A stretch of DNA of 64,000 nt from Streptomyces sp. CGMCC 4.7035 (GTDB lineage: Bacteria > Actinomycetota > Actinomycetes > Streptomycetales > Streptomycetaceae), in the NCBI RefSeq assembly GCF_031583065.1, contig NZ_CP134053.1:2604001-2668000 (forward strand), in the 5' to 3' direction. Position numbers and translations under genes: made by a program. Every line of letters begins with the position of its first letter. The stretch's first letter is position 1. Of the stretch, positions 26,086 through 34,855 are shown in pieces. A model generated the notes under the pieces. The model saw only the letters and a list, made by a program, of their open reading frames with translations, searched no databases and was not told the origin of the DNA.

Positions 26086-27416
26086 GCCGTCTCCTCAACT
26101 GCGACTGGTATGACGGCGCGGACGCGGAAGCCGCCGGTGGGGCGTTCGCCCGCCTGGAGGGTGCCTCCGTAGACGGCGAGGCGTTCACGCAGGCCGATCA
26201 GTCCGTGGCCGCCGCCGCGCCCGGCCGGTGCCTCGCCGGTGCCGCCGGTGTCGGACACCTCGATGTGCACGGCGCCTGGGACGTGGTCGATGGCGATCCG
26301 CACACGGGCGCCGACGGCGTGCTTGACGGTGTTGGTCAGCGCCTCCTGGACCACGCGGTACGCGGCCAGGTCGGCGCCTGCGGGGAGGAGGGCCGGCGTG
26401 CCCGTGACGGTCAATTCGACGGGGACACCGGTTTCGCGCATGCGGTCGGTGAGGGCCGGGACCTGGCCGAGGCCCGGTTGCGGCGCCAGGTCGGCCTCGG
26501 CGGCCGGGTCGGGGCCGTCGTCGGCCATGGTGAGCAAGCCCATGACGTGGCGCAGTTCGGCCATCGCGGTGCGCCCGCCGGCCTCGACGGCCAGCAGTGC
26601 CCCGCGGGCCCGTTCGGGCGCGGTGTCCATCACCTTGCGGGCCGCGCCCGCCTGGATCACCATCACGCTCACATTGTGGGTGACGATGTCGTGCAATTCA
26701 CGCGCGATACGGGAGCGTTCACGGTCGACGGCCAACCGTGTGGCGGCCTCGTGCTCCTCCCGCAGGACGCGTAGGCGCTGCTTCCAGGTGTGGACCGCGT
26801 TGGCTCCCAGCCCCACCCCGAGCAGCACGAGGAACGGCACCAGACCCGGTGTGAAGGACGGGAAGTTCTCCTCGTGGTACGCGGCGAGCAGGCCGGCGCC
26901 GGCCACCAGACCGATGAGCGTGCGCGCCCGGTGCGGGCTGTACACGGCTGCGCTGTAGGCGGCGACCACGCACGAGAGGAAGGTGTACAGGGTCGGGTCA
27001 CCGCCGCCCGGGCGCTGGTTGAACAGCAGGCTCGCGACGATCACGGCCCAGAACGAGGACAGCGGAAATCTGCGCCGTACCACCAGAGGCAGTGCGGTCA
27101 GGGCCGCCAGCGCCAGTTGCCACGGCTGGACGGTTTCGAGGTGCTGTGCCACGCCGACGGGCGGGAACGGAGCAGCCGGAACCTTGTCCGGCACAGGCAG
27201 CAGCGGCGGCGTCGGGACGAGAACCGGCGGAGCGGGTGCGGTCGTGCCGCCCCGGCTGTAGGCAGCGCCCGCCGTGCAGGCGGCGAGGACGAAGGCGAGG
27301 ATCGCGTCAGCCGTCCACATCCAGCGGGACGGGCGCGGCAGCGGGCTGGAGCGCAGCAGCGCCGCAGCACCCGTCCGCCACTGTTCCACGATCTCCGCCC
27401 GCACACCCCTGCCCAT
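26082..27416 (-). CDS. Sensor histidine kinase (HisKA_3 type)
   Basis: A 444-residue membrane kinase. Four to five hydrophobic segments lie between residues 35 and 205. The dimerisation/phosphoacceptor helix is SRIARELHDIVTHNVSVMV with His242, and the HATPase domain shows YRVVQEALTNTVKHA (N box) and GGGHGLIGLRERL (G box). A Pro-rich loop lies between the first helices. The start is uncertain: ATG 27416, GTG 27422 and downstream GTGs are in frame, and no strong ribosome site precedes the first two. It is coupled to the response regulator by ATGA. Confidence 0.92.
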   Translation of the reverse strand: MGRGVRAEIVEQWRTGAAALLRSSPLPRPSRWMWTADAILAFVLAACTAGAAYSRGGTTAPAPPVLVPTPPLLPVPDKVPAAPFPPVGVAQHLETVQPWQLALAALTALPLVVRRRFPLSSFWAVIVASLLFNQRPGGGDPTLYTFLSCVVAAYSAAVYSPHRARTLIGLVAGAGLLAAYHEENFPSFTPGLVPFLVLLGVGLGANAVHTWKQRLRVLREEHEAATRLAVDRERSRIARELHDIVTHNVSVMVIQAGAARKVMDTAPERARGALLAVEAGGRTAMAELRHVMGLLTMADDGPDPAAEADLAPQPGLGQVPALTDRMRETGVPVELTVTGTPALLPAGADLAAYRVVQEALTNTVKHAVGARVRIAIDHVPGAVHIEVSDTGGTGEAPAGRGGGHGLIGLRERLAVYGGTLQAGERPTGGFRVRAVIPVAVEETA

Positions 27417-27505
27417 GGGCACAGTGTGTCAAGCCCCGTAGCCGCCCACGTCCGTCCTGCTGCGGAGGGGCGCGGACGCAGCTACATCCGCCGTGTACAT
27501 CGCAA

Positions 27506-27530
27506 GGATGACGCGCCGGGCGGGTCATCC
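27506..27530. promoter_or_regulatory. Inverted repeat in the divergent kinase/exporter promoter
   Basis: GGATGAC (27506-27512) and GTCATCC (27524-27530) are perfectly complementary with an 11-bp spacer, 100 bp upstream of the exporter ATPase start. It is a candidate site for the neighbouring response regulator. Confidence 0.45.
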
Positions 27531-27629
27531 CGGGACGGCAGCCGGTTTCGCCGCAGCGGACGACGCCTCGGGCCGCGTCCGGCCCCTAGCTTCGGGACGA
27601 ACCGTCAACCACCGGCCCGGGGAGGCACC

Positions 27630-28334
27630 GTGGCAGCGACCACACCCGTCATCGACATCCGCGAGGTGACCAGGACGTACGGCGAGGGACCGCCGGCCCT
27701 CGCCGACGTGACCCTGAGTGTGCCTGCCGGAGAGGCACTCGCCGTCCTCGGGCCGTCCGGCAGCGGAAAGTCGACGCTGCTCAATCTGATCGCGGGACTC
27801 GACCGTCCGAGCACGGGCGGCGTCACGGTCGACGGGCTGCGGGTGGACGAGCTGAGCGAGGCCGGGTCGGCGCGGTACCGGCGGGCGAAGATCGGCATGG
27901 TCTTCCAGTTCTTCAACCTTCTGGACGACCTGACGGTGACCGACAATGTGCTGCTGCCCGCCCAGTTGGCGGGCGTACCCCGGGTCGAGGCCCGCAGCCG
28001 TGCCGCCGGGCTGCTGGAGTACCTCGGCATCGACCGGCACGCCGACGCCTACCCCGGCAGGCTGTCCGGCGGGGAGCGTCAGCGGGTCGCGGTCGCCCGG
28101 GCCCTGATGAACCGTCCGGCCCTGCTGCTGGCCGACGAGCCCACGGGCGCACTGGACAGCGCCTCCGGAGAGGACGTCCGGGAACTGTTGACCGACCTCA
28201 ACCGGGAAGGGCAGACGATCGTCCTGGTCACCCATGACCTGGGCCTTGCCGAGTCCTGCGCAACCCGGACCGTCGAGCTGGTCGACGGCCGGATCGTACG
28301 GGACACCGCGCACGCGGCGGTGGTGTCCCGATGA
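27630..28334 (+). CDS. MacB/LolD-type ABC transporter ATP-binding protein
   Basis: A 234-residue ATPase with Walker A GPSGSGKST (41-49), a Q-loop in GMVFQFFNLLDDLTV, the signature LSGGERQRVAVARAL, Walker B ALLLADEPTGALD and the H-loop VLVTHDL. The composition is that of ATPases working with FtsX-like permeases in peptide, lipoprotein or drug handling. GTG 27630 follows GGGGAGG. Its stop overlaps the permease start (ATGA). It is divergent from the two-component genes, which probably control it. Confidence 0.95.
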   Translation: MAATTPVIDIREVTRTYGEGPPALADVTLSVPAGEALAVLGPSGSGKSTLLNLIAGLDRPSTGGVTVDGLRVDELSEAGSARYRRAKIGMVFQFFNLLDDLTVTDNVLLPAQLAGVPRVEARSRAAGLLEYLGIDRHADAYPGRLSGGERQRVAVARALMNRPALLLADEPTGALDSASGEDVRELLTDLNREGQTIVLVTHDLGLAESCATRTVELVDGRIVRDTAHAAVVSR

Positions 28335-30715
28335 GCGCCCTCGGACGGGTGGTACGCGCCGGAGTCGGGCGGCGGCGCGTGCAGACCGCCGCGATGGTCC
28401 TGACCACGCTCATGGCCGTCACCGCGTCGGTCCTCGCCGCCGGAGTGCTCGTCGCGTCCCAGGCACCCTTCGACCGCGCCTTCGCCGAGCAGCGCGGCGC
28501 CCACCTGACCGCGCAGTTCGATGGGACGAAGGTGACGGCCGCGAAGCTCGCGGCAACCGCGCGCGCCTCCGGCGTGACCGCCGCGGCCGGACCCTTCCTG
28601 ACCCTGTCGGTCCGCCCGCGCACGGCCTCCGACTCGGATGCTCTTCCGGCCGGTGTCGATCTGCCGCCACTGACCGTCGCCGGTCGGGCGGATGCCGCCG
28701 ACCCCGTCGACAGGGTCGACCTCGTCGAGGGCACCTGGGCCACCGGCCCCGGGCAGATCGTGGTGGCGTACGACGAGGTGCCCGTGGAGCCGGGCGCGCG
28801 GCTGACGCTCCCCGACGCGCCGGGCAGCCCCACGCTGACCGTGGTCGGGGTGGCCCGGTCGGTGACCGGCACCGCGGATGCCTGGGTGACTCCCGCGCAG
28901 GCCGAGGCACTGACCGCGACGGGTGGCCCACTCACCTACGAGATGCTCTATCGCTTCCGCCACGCGGGTACGGACGCCCAGATGGCCGCCGACCGCGCCA
29001 CGATCACCGCGGCGGTGCCGAAGGGCGCGATGACCGGGGCGCACTCCTATCTGACCGTCAGGCAGCAGCAGACCGCCAACGCGATGGCGTTCGTGCCCTT
29101 CCTGGCCGCTTTCGGTGTGCTCGGACTGCTCCTGTCGACTCTGGTCATCGGCATCGTGGTCAGCGGCGCGGTCGGTGCCGCGACCCGGCGCATCGGCATT
29201 CTCAAGTCCCTCGGCTTCACCCCGGCGCAGGTCGTACGGGCCTACATCGGGCAGGCGCTGATCCCGGCGGCGGTCGGCTGCGCCCTGGGGCTGGTTCTGG
29301 GCAACCTGCTGGCCGTTCCGGTGCTCGGTGAGGTCGGAACAGCCTTCCACGGCCCGTCGGCGTCGATTTCCGTGTGGATCGACGTGGTGGTGCCTGCCAC
29401 GGCCCTCGCCATGGTCGCGGGCGCCGCTCTGGTGCCCGCGCTGCGCGCGGGCCGGCTGCGCACCGTGGAGGCGATCACCGTCGGGCGTACGCCCGACGCC
29501 GGTCGGGGGCGCCTGGCACGGCGGCTGACGGGACGGCTGCCGTTGCCGCGCGCGGTCAGCCTCGGGCTGGCCAACCCCTTTGCCCGCCCGGCCCGTTCGG
29601 CGACGACGGCCGCCGCGGTCGCCTTCGGTACCGCCACCGTCACCTTCGGGGTCGGGCTCGCCCTCACGCTCGGGGCCGTTCAGGAAGGCCGCATGCTCGA
29701 CTCCGCCGGTTCGGTCGTGGTGGCGACCGGCGGCGGGCAGGCGCCGCCCGGCGCCCAGGCGGTCCCCGCAGACGGCGGGTCCGACACGCAGAAGGCCGAC
29801 CCGGCGCAAGTCACCGCCGTGCTCCGTGCGCAGCAGGGGACAAGCCGCTTCTACGGCACGACCCGGGCGGAGGCGAGCGCGTCCGGGATCACCGGCCCCA
29901 CCACCGTGGTGGCATACCAGGGCGATGCGTCATGGGCCGCCCCCAAGATGGTCTCGGGCAGCTGGCTCGACGGCCCGGGCCAGGCAGTGGTCACCTCCCG
30001 GTTCCTGAAAGCCGCCGGAATCCGTATCGGGGACAAGGTGACCCTGACGGAGCAGGGGCGGCACGCCTCGGTGCGGATCGTCGGGGAGGCGTTCTTCACC
30101 GAGGGCGAGGGCATGGAGCTCCTGACCCCCGCCTCGACCCTCGCGGCACTGGGACTCGACGCGAAACCGGGCCGGTACGAGGTGGAGACGGAACCGGGCA
30201 CGGATCCGGCGCAGTACCTGGCCTCACTCAACCGTGCGCTGGACCCGGTCGGTGCCGTCGCCTCGGCCGACACCAGCGATACGTCCAGCGTGATCACGGC
30301 CATGGACACGCTGATCGGGCTGCTCACCCTGATGCTCGTCGCGGTCGCCGGCCTCGGCGTGCTCAACACGGTGGTCCTCGAAACCCGCGACCGCGTCCAC
30401 GACCTCGGCGTCCTCAAGGCCCTGGGCATGGCCCCCCGCCAGACCGTGACCATGGTCGTCACCTCGGTCGCCGGAATCGGCCTGCTCGCCGGCGCGGCGG
30501 GGGTCCCGGCCGGGGTCGCCCTGCACCGGTACGTCACGCCGCTCATGGGCAAAGCCGTCGGCATGACCCTGCCCACCTCGGACATCGCCGTCTACCACGC
30601 TCTCCAGCTGGCCATGCTCGCCCTCGGCGGGTTGCTCATCGCGGTGACGGGCGCGCTGCTGCCGGCCGGCTGGGCCGCCAGGAAAGACACGGCCACCGCG
30701 CTGCGCAGCGAGTGA
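28331..30715 (+). CDS. FtsX/MacB-like ABC transporter permease
   Basis: A 794-residue membrane protein with two FtsX modules. An N-terminal TM helix (TAAMVLTTLMAVTASVLAAG) precedes a large extracytoplasmic domain; three TM helices around residues 255-375 follow, including the RRIGILKSLGFTPAQV coupling loop. A second extracytoplasmic domain and a final set of three helices with the loop VHDLGVLKALGMAPRQT complete the repeat. Eight helices in total fit Streptomyces exporters involved in antimicrobial-peptide resistance or secondary-metabolite export. The substrate is unknown. It is coupled to its ATPase by a four-base overlap. Confidence 0.93.
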   Translation: MSALGRVVRAGVGRRRVQTAAMVLTTLMAVTASVLAAGVLVASQAPFDRAFAEQRGAHLTAQFDGTKVTAAKLAATARASGVTAAAGPFLTLSVRPRTASDSDALPAGVDLPPLTVAGRADAADPVDRVDLVEGTWATGPGQIVVAYDEVPVEPGARLTLPDAPGSPTLTVVGVARSVTGTADAWVTPAQAEALTATGGPLTYEMLYRFRHAGTDAQMAADRATITAAVPKGAMTGAHSYLTVRQQQTANAMAFVPFLAAFGVLGLLLSTLVIGIVVSGAVGAATRRIGILKSLGFTPAQVVRAYIGQALIPAAVGCALGLVLGNLLAVPVLGEVGTAFHGPSASISVWIDVVVPATALAMVAGAALVPALRAGRLRTVEAITVGRTPDAGRGRLARRLTGRLPLPRAVSLGLANPFARPARSATTAAAVAFGTATVTFGVGLALTLGAVQEGRMLDSAGSVVVATGGGQAPPGAQAVPADGGSDTQKADPAQVTAVLRAQQGTSRFYGTTRAEASASGITGPTTVVAYQGDASWAAPKMVSGSWLDGPGQAVVTSRFLKAAGIRIGDKVTLTEQGRHASVRIVGEAFFTEGEGMELLTPASTLAALGLDAKPGRYEVETEPGTDPAQYLASLNRALDPVGAVASADTSDTSSVITAMDTLIGLLTLMLVAVAGLGVLNTVVLETRDRVHDLGVLKALGMAPRQTVTMVVTSVAGIGLLAGAAGVPAGVALHRYVTPLMGKAVGMTLPTSDIAVYHALQLAMLALGGLLIAVTGALLPAGWAARKDTATALRSE

Positions 30716-31516
30716 ACCGTGCCCGGCCGCCGGCGCTCAGCAAAAGGCCGGTCGGCGACCAACAAGAGTGATCAACGCAGGTCCCACCCGAAGCCGAGGA
30801 GGCGGCCCGGCATCATCTGCGCCAGCAGTCGACGCCCCGTCAGACGTCAGATGAATGTCGTGGAGGACGGATTCGGCACACACGAGGACGGGAAGCACGG
30901 TGAACACCGGCGGGGGATCGGGCGGCACCGGGTGGAGGGGGCGCCGTTCCCGACTGCGGGCCCGTGGATGGCGTGCGTGGTGGGCTCCCATCCCGTCCAC
31001 CAACGCCCGCTCCACGGTGTGTGGGTCGACGGCGGACGGGATGGGAGCGGGGGAGAGCGGTGGGCCGGAGCGGTAGTTCGGGAGGCGGAAAAGTCAGCCG
31101 CTGCATGATGGTCTGGCGAGGCTGGTGGCGGGGGTGAGGAGCTTGACCATCACCCAGATTTCACCCAAGGTGCGGGGCCGCCGGGGGCGGTTATGGCGTC
31201 CCCAGCGTGGCGCGCGCGGCTCGGGACGCCAGTGCCGGCCCCAGGGGCGCCCGGCCGAAGCCGAAATGGAGCAGGCCTTTTATGGCTCCGTGTGCAGAGC
31301 CGCGCGTCAGTCCTCTGTGGGGTTCGGCGCGATGGCGGGACCAGGAGATCGCGCTCGGGGTGCTTCTCGCCAGTGACGTTGCCCTGGATGCCCAGGTCCT
31401 CGCGGGCCGCTTCGTGGAAAGCGTTGAACCATGTGCGTTGGTGTAAAGACCCGCCGGTGCCGCTATCTTGATCCCCGCATCGGGACAAAGACCGGGGAAA
31501 GACGGGGGAGCACAAC
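30716..31516. other. Gene-poor 800-bp stretch with possible decayed coding sequence
   Basis: I find no supported gene here. Short frames exist on both strands but without ribosome sites or family motifs. On the minus strand around 31300-31440 the reading WFNAFHEAAREDLGIQGN followed by GEKHPERDLL looks like genuine protein sequence but cannot be extended, so this may be a relic. The last 80 bp contain the promoter of the next gene, with GGGGGAGC as its ribosome site. Confidence 0.4.
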
Positions 31517-32182
31517 ATGTCCGCGGACAACAGAGCGTTCACGAATCCGCCGCCGGGACCATCGCAGCCACCACACCAGCCCCGCTGGGCCTGGTGGGTC
31601 GTCGGGATCCTGATCCCGCTGCTGGGAATCCTCGTCACCATCCTGGTGAGCCGACCGGGCTCGTCGGACGACAAGAGCGACGGCAACAGCGGCGCACCGG
31701 CGTCCACGCGGTCGTCCGCCCCGGCCGGCTCCGGCGCCACCCCGGACCAGTCCGCCGATCAGCCGGCGGAGAAGCCCAGCAAGAGCGCCCCCGCCGCGAA
31801 GCCGGCCTTCGGGCCCAAGGTCATCGAGGCCGACACGACCAACTCGGGGTCGTACATGGAGTTCGACACGTCCGAACCACTGGTGGTGGCGAACTCCACC
31901 CCCAAGGGCGCGGACCTCATCATCAGCGCGTCGACCGGTGGCGCTCCGGACCTGTTCGTGCCGGAGTCCCACATGACGCTGGCCCCCTTGGCCGACTCGG
32001 GCGCCGCTCCGACGGCCGACGAGTGTGCCGCGAGCGTGCAGCGCAACGGCACCTACACCCTGCCGGCGACACGCGGCGGTGGCTTCTGCCTGACGACCAC
32101 CGAGGGCCGCACCGTCTACCTCAAGGTCATCACCGCTCCGCCCGCCGGTCTGGCGAAACTCGAGGTCACCGTCTGGGCCTGA
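31517..32182 (+). CDS. Membrane-anchored protein of unknown function
   Basis: A 221-residue protein. A Pro-rich N-terminal tail of about 23 residues is followed by one transmembrane helix (WAWWVVGILIPLLGILVTIL), then a Ser/Ala/Pro-rich linker and a globular extracytoplasmic domain of about 110 residues. The domain has two cysteines (DECAASVQ and GGGFCLTT) likely to form a disulfide, and strands such as RTVYLKVITAPPAGLAKLEV. This layout is common among Streptomyces serine/threonine-kinase-linked or hypothetical surface proteins. I recognise no family. ATG 31517 follows GGGGGAGC. Confidence 0.75.
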   Translation: MSADNRAFTNPPPGPSQPPHQPRWAWWVVGILIPLLGILVTILVSRPGSSDDKSDGNSGAPASTRSSAPAGSGATPDQSADQPAEKPSKSAPAAKPAFGPKVIEADTTNSGSYMEFDTSEPLVVANSTPKGADLIISASTGGAPDLFVPESHMTLAPLADSGAAPTADECAASVQRNGTYTLPATRGGGFCLTTTEGRTVYLKVITAPPAGLAKLEVTVWA

Positions 32183-32210
32183 CGCCCGGGCCGCGCGGTA
32201 CTGCGGCAGG

Positions 32211-32404
32211 ATGGGGGCAAGCCGAACCGACTGGCGCACGAGACGTTCCCCTACCTACTCCAGCACGCCGACAACCCCGTCGACTGGTGGCCCTGGTCGG
32301 CTGAGGCGTTCGACGAGGCTCAGCAGGACGAACAGCCTGTCCTGCTGAGCGTCGGGTGTGCGAGCAGCGATTCGCTTGCGCTCGCCTTCCCGATCCTCAC
32401 CTGA
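32211..32404 (+). pseudogene. Relic of a thioredoxin-domain (YyaL/DUF255) protein N-terminus
   Basis: From 32222 one frame reads [19 protein letters not shown] and then [14 protein letters not shown], the highly conserved N-terminus of YyaL/SSP411-type thioredoxin-domain proteins. An intact gene would put ATG directly before PNRLAHE, but here the nearest ATG (32211) is out of frame by an apparent short insertion. After VLLSVG, where the family continues with a CxxC-containing segment, the sequence diverges and stops at 32402-32404. It is therefore a fragment of about 60 codons without a start. Confidence 0.8.
32319..32349. terminator. Perfect 11-bp hairpin inside the YyaL relic
   Basis: CTCAGCAGGAC (32319-32329) and GTCCTGCTGAG (32339-32349) pair fully with a 9-nt loop. 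It may now end transcription of the upstream membrane-protein gene. Confidence 0.5.
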
Positions 32405-32511
32405 CGCCTCGGCGGGCGCCTTTCCGCATCGCTCACCACGAACGGCATTCAGCTGCCGCAGCATGTGGCGGTTTGATTTGAGCACCTTTGTTCTGATCAC
32501 GGTTCACGAGG

Positions 32512-33408
32512 TCACCCTGGTGAACCGGTGCGGGAAGCGGTGGCCAGGACGTATTCGCCGATCAGGTCACCGAGCAGGGCACCGGCAAGGATGTCGCTGG
32601 GTACGTGCCCCGACATGTAGACACGCGAGTAGACCACCTCGGCCTGCATCCACTGGTAGTCGGCGGCTCGGTGCGGGGCGAAGCTGCTGAGTACGGTGAC
32701 GGCGGCGGCGGAGACCGCGGCGTGCCCCGACGGGTACGAGCAGGGGCAGGTGCTCCCGGGCTTGCTCTTCTTCTCCGGCCGCAGCGACGGGTCGAGGACG
32801 TACGGGGAGGGTTGCCGGTAGCGGGCATCCAGCCGGCTCTTGGTCGTCCTGGCCAATTTCAGGGCGGCCTTGAGCTGGGTCCGCTCGGCGTCCCCTTTGC
32901 CCGCGGGGAACAGTTCACGCTGGTCGGACAGGTACAGCTGCCAAATGTCCTCCTTCCCGTGGACCTCGAGCCAGCCGGCAGCCCTCCTCCCGGCGGCGGT
33001 ACGCGCGCGGGCGAGTTTCCTGAGCTGCCCGAGCTCAGCGGTCCGCTGGTCCGCCGACGGCGGGGGAGGGACACGCTGCTCCACCCAGAGAAGGAAAGCC
33101 TTGTCGTCGCGGGCGGTGCCATGCTGCCTCCGCCACTGGGCGAACAGCCCATCCGCCGCCCGCTTCTGCTCGGCGAGTCGGGTGGTCCAGCCACTGACGT
33201 CGGTGTCGGGGAACATCGCGGGTGGGGGGCTTTGCCGGATCCGCTTGACCGCAGTGGTCTTCGCGGTGCCTGCGGGGAACACCTGGGACCCGACCACGCC
33301 CAGCACGGCTGCCAAAGCCGCGACGACCGCGACTGCCTTGTACGTCCACATGGCACCGGAGGAGGCTGCTGTACCGGCTGGTTCCTTCCGATGGTTCCGG
33401 GTGCTCAC
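32512..33408 (-). CDS. PAP2-superfamily phosphatase
   Basis: A 298-residue acid phosphatase/haloperoxidase-fold protein with one N-terminal transmembrane helix (about 22-45), so the catalytic domain is probably extracytoplasmic. Motif 2 is PSGH (226-229) and motif 3 is SRVYMSGHVPSD with Arg262, His268 and Asp272. Motif 1 is degenerate: RP is at 210-211 but the upstream Lys is replaced. GTG 33408 overlaps the VTC-domain gene stop by four bases. Its coupling to a polyphosphate polymerase-like gene makes a phosphate polymer or phosphorylated cell-surface compound a plausible substrate, by inference. Confidence 0.9.
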   Translation of the reverse strand: MSTRNHRKEPAGTAASSGAMWTYKAVAVVAALAAVLGVVGSQVFPAGTAKTTAVKRIRQSPPPAMFPDTDVSGWTTRLAEQKRAADGLFAQWRRQHGTARDDKAFLLWVEQRVPPPPSADQRTAELGQLRKLARARTAAGRRAAGWLEVHGKEDIWQLYLSDQRELFPAGKGDAERTQLKAALKLARTTKSRLDARYRQPSPYVLDPSLRPEKKSKPGSTCPCSYPSGHAAVSAAAVTVLSSFAPHRAADYQWMQAEVVYSRVYMSGHVPSDILAGALLGDLIGEYVLATASRTGSPG

Positions 33409-34214
33409 CACAACACCACCGGTGGTTCCGTGCACACAAGGGTGTGAAAGCAGTTCCGTGCGATGCGGCGGACGTCATGGTCGGGGAGACCGGGGATCAG
33501 CAGGGCCTGCCCGATGAGGTACTTGCTGAGCGAGATCGGCCGGGCCCCCAGCTTGATCAGCAGTCGGTCGGCGGCAGCCGGGCGAGGCCCGCCCTTGGTC
33601 TCGACGAGAACCAGGTCATGGCGCAAGGCGGCGGCCGCGTGTCCGCGATGGCAGCTCAACCGGCCGTCGAGAGTGACCCGACTGCCCCCGTCCAGGTCGG
33701 CGAGGGCCGCTCGTACGCAGCGGATCTCCGCGGCAGGGGACAGGGAGGCCGTGTCGACGGGTACGCCGTCGCTCCGGAACACGTCGTCCACGAACGCGGC
33801 GGCCCTGGTCCCCAGGCGGCCGTATTCCTCGGCCTGGATCGTGTACGCGTGCTTGACCGTGGCACCGCGGCCGTCCTTGGTCTTGACCTCGGCGCGGCAC
33901 AACCTGTCCTCGGCATAGAGCCGGGTGCGGACCTTCCAGCGGCGCCTTCGCCCCTGGGCGTGGGCACGCCAGGCACTCAGCCCGGGAGTGTCGAAGTACA
34001 TGCTGTGGTATTCGGTGGTACGGCGGCCACCGAGGTCCAGGACGTGATGGGTCGGCGCGAGGGCCGCCACGAACCAGCGCGCTGTAAGGAGCAGGACCAG
34101 GTACTTGCGGTCGACCCGGTGCTGCAGCGAGGCAGCGGCGTCGACCTCCGTCAGCGTCGCCCCGCGCAGGCCGGCCAGACCGAGCGAGTCGGCGAAGGAG
34201 ACCGGGCCGGTCAC
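33405..34214 (-). CDS. VTC-domain (polyphosphate polymerase-like) protein
   Basis: A 269-residue protein of the VTC family, whose yeast members make polyphosphate inside a basic tunnel. Visible landmarks are QHRVDRKYLV (31-40), YFDTPGLSAWRAH (73-85), the basic strand RRRRWKVRTRLY and the acidic EVKTKDGR (109-116), with the late catalytic Glu likely in VLVETKGG. No transmembrane segment is present. GTG 34214 overlaps the DUF4956 stop (GTGA) and its stop overlaps the PAP2 start. Polymerase activity in bacteria is supported for the family mainly by sequence; here it is inference. Confidence 0.9.
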   Translation of the reverse strand: MTGPVSFADSLGLAGLRGATLTEVDAAASLQHRVDRKYLVLLLTARWFVAALAPTHHVLDLGGRRTTEYHSMYFDTPGLSAWRAHAQGRRRRWKVRTRLYAEDRLCRAEVKTKDGRGATVKHAYTIQAEEYGRLGTRAAAFVDDVFRSDGVPVDTASLSPAAEIRCVRAALADLDGGSRVTLDGRLSCHRGHAAAALRHDLVLVETKGGPRPAAADRLLIKLGARPISLSKYLIGQALLIPGLPDHDVRRIARNCFHTLVCTEPPVVLW

Positions 34215-34855
34215 GCGGACCTGCTCTCGACCAGGCCGAACCACGCCGGATCCGGACTCACTCCCTCGTCACGCACATCCCAGTTCACGGATCTGTCGGC
34301 GCGGTACTGGACCAGGACACGCGTCGTCTCCCGTACGTAGTCGACCTCGTCCACCAGCACCGCCACCGGCTCCTGGCCGAACCGGAACGCGATGTCCTGG
34401 TGGATCGCATCGGGGTTGGCATACAGCCGGTCCAAGGTCAGCTTCACCACCTGAACCGGTTGGTGCGCGTACGGGCCGTCCATGACCAGAACCGCCGCCA
34501 GTACCAGCGCGTCCAAAGCGACGATGAACCAGGTCTCCCGCTGGGGCAGCCCGCTGCACAGGGCGAGGACCAGTGCCACAAAGGTGTACGCGACATCCTT
34601 GGCGGTGAAGGCGGCGCTGCGCAGCCTTACCAGCGAGAGCATGCCGAACAGGCCGAAGCCAACACCGGCGGGAAATCTCCCCGCACTCATCGCGCTCATC
34701 GCCGCGAACAGGCCGATGTTGAGCGCGGTGAGCATCAACGGCATCTGCGGCACGGGACGGCTGCGCCGGTGCGACAGGCCCACCAGTGCCATCAACGCGA
34801 GGACGTCGAGCCCACCCCGGGTGACGAGGTCCCAGGGCCCCGTACCTGTCATCAT
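34211..34855 (-). CDS. DUF4956 membrane protein
   Basis: A 214-residue protein with about four transmembrane helices in its first half (LDVLALMALVGLSH, LMLTALNIGLFAAMSAMS, VAYTFVALVLALCSGL, FIVALDALVLAAVLVM) and a soluble C-terminal domain (VKLTLDRLYANPDAIHQDIA). The GFGLFGMLSLVRLRS segment is typical of DUF4956, a family regularly encoded next to VTC-domain proteins. ATG 34855 follows AAGGTGG. It is the first gene of a three-gene operon with four-base overlaps. A role as membrane partner of the polymerase-like protein is inference. Confidence 0.9.
   Translation of the reverse strand: MMTGTGPWDLVTRGGLDVLALMALVGLSHRRSRPVPQMPLMLTALNIGLFAAMSAMSAGRFPAGVGFGLFGMLSLVRLRSAAFTAKDVAYTFVALVLALCSGLPQRETWFIVALDALVLAAVLVMDGPYAHQPVQVVKLTLDRLYANPDAIHQDIAFRFGQEPVAVLVDEVDYVRETTRVLVQYRADRSVNWDVRDEGVSPDPAWFGLVESRSA

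Noticed and set aside
26790..27629. Longer N-terminus of the ABC ATPase on the plus strand
   Set aside because: It is antisense to the kinase gene; GTG 27630 has a good ribosome site and gives the normal length.
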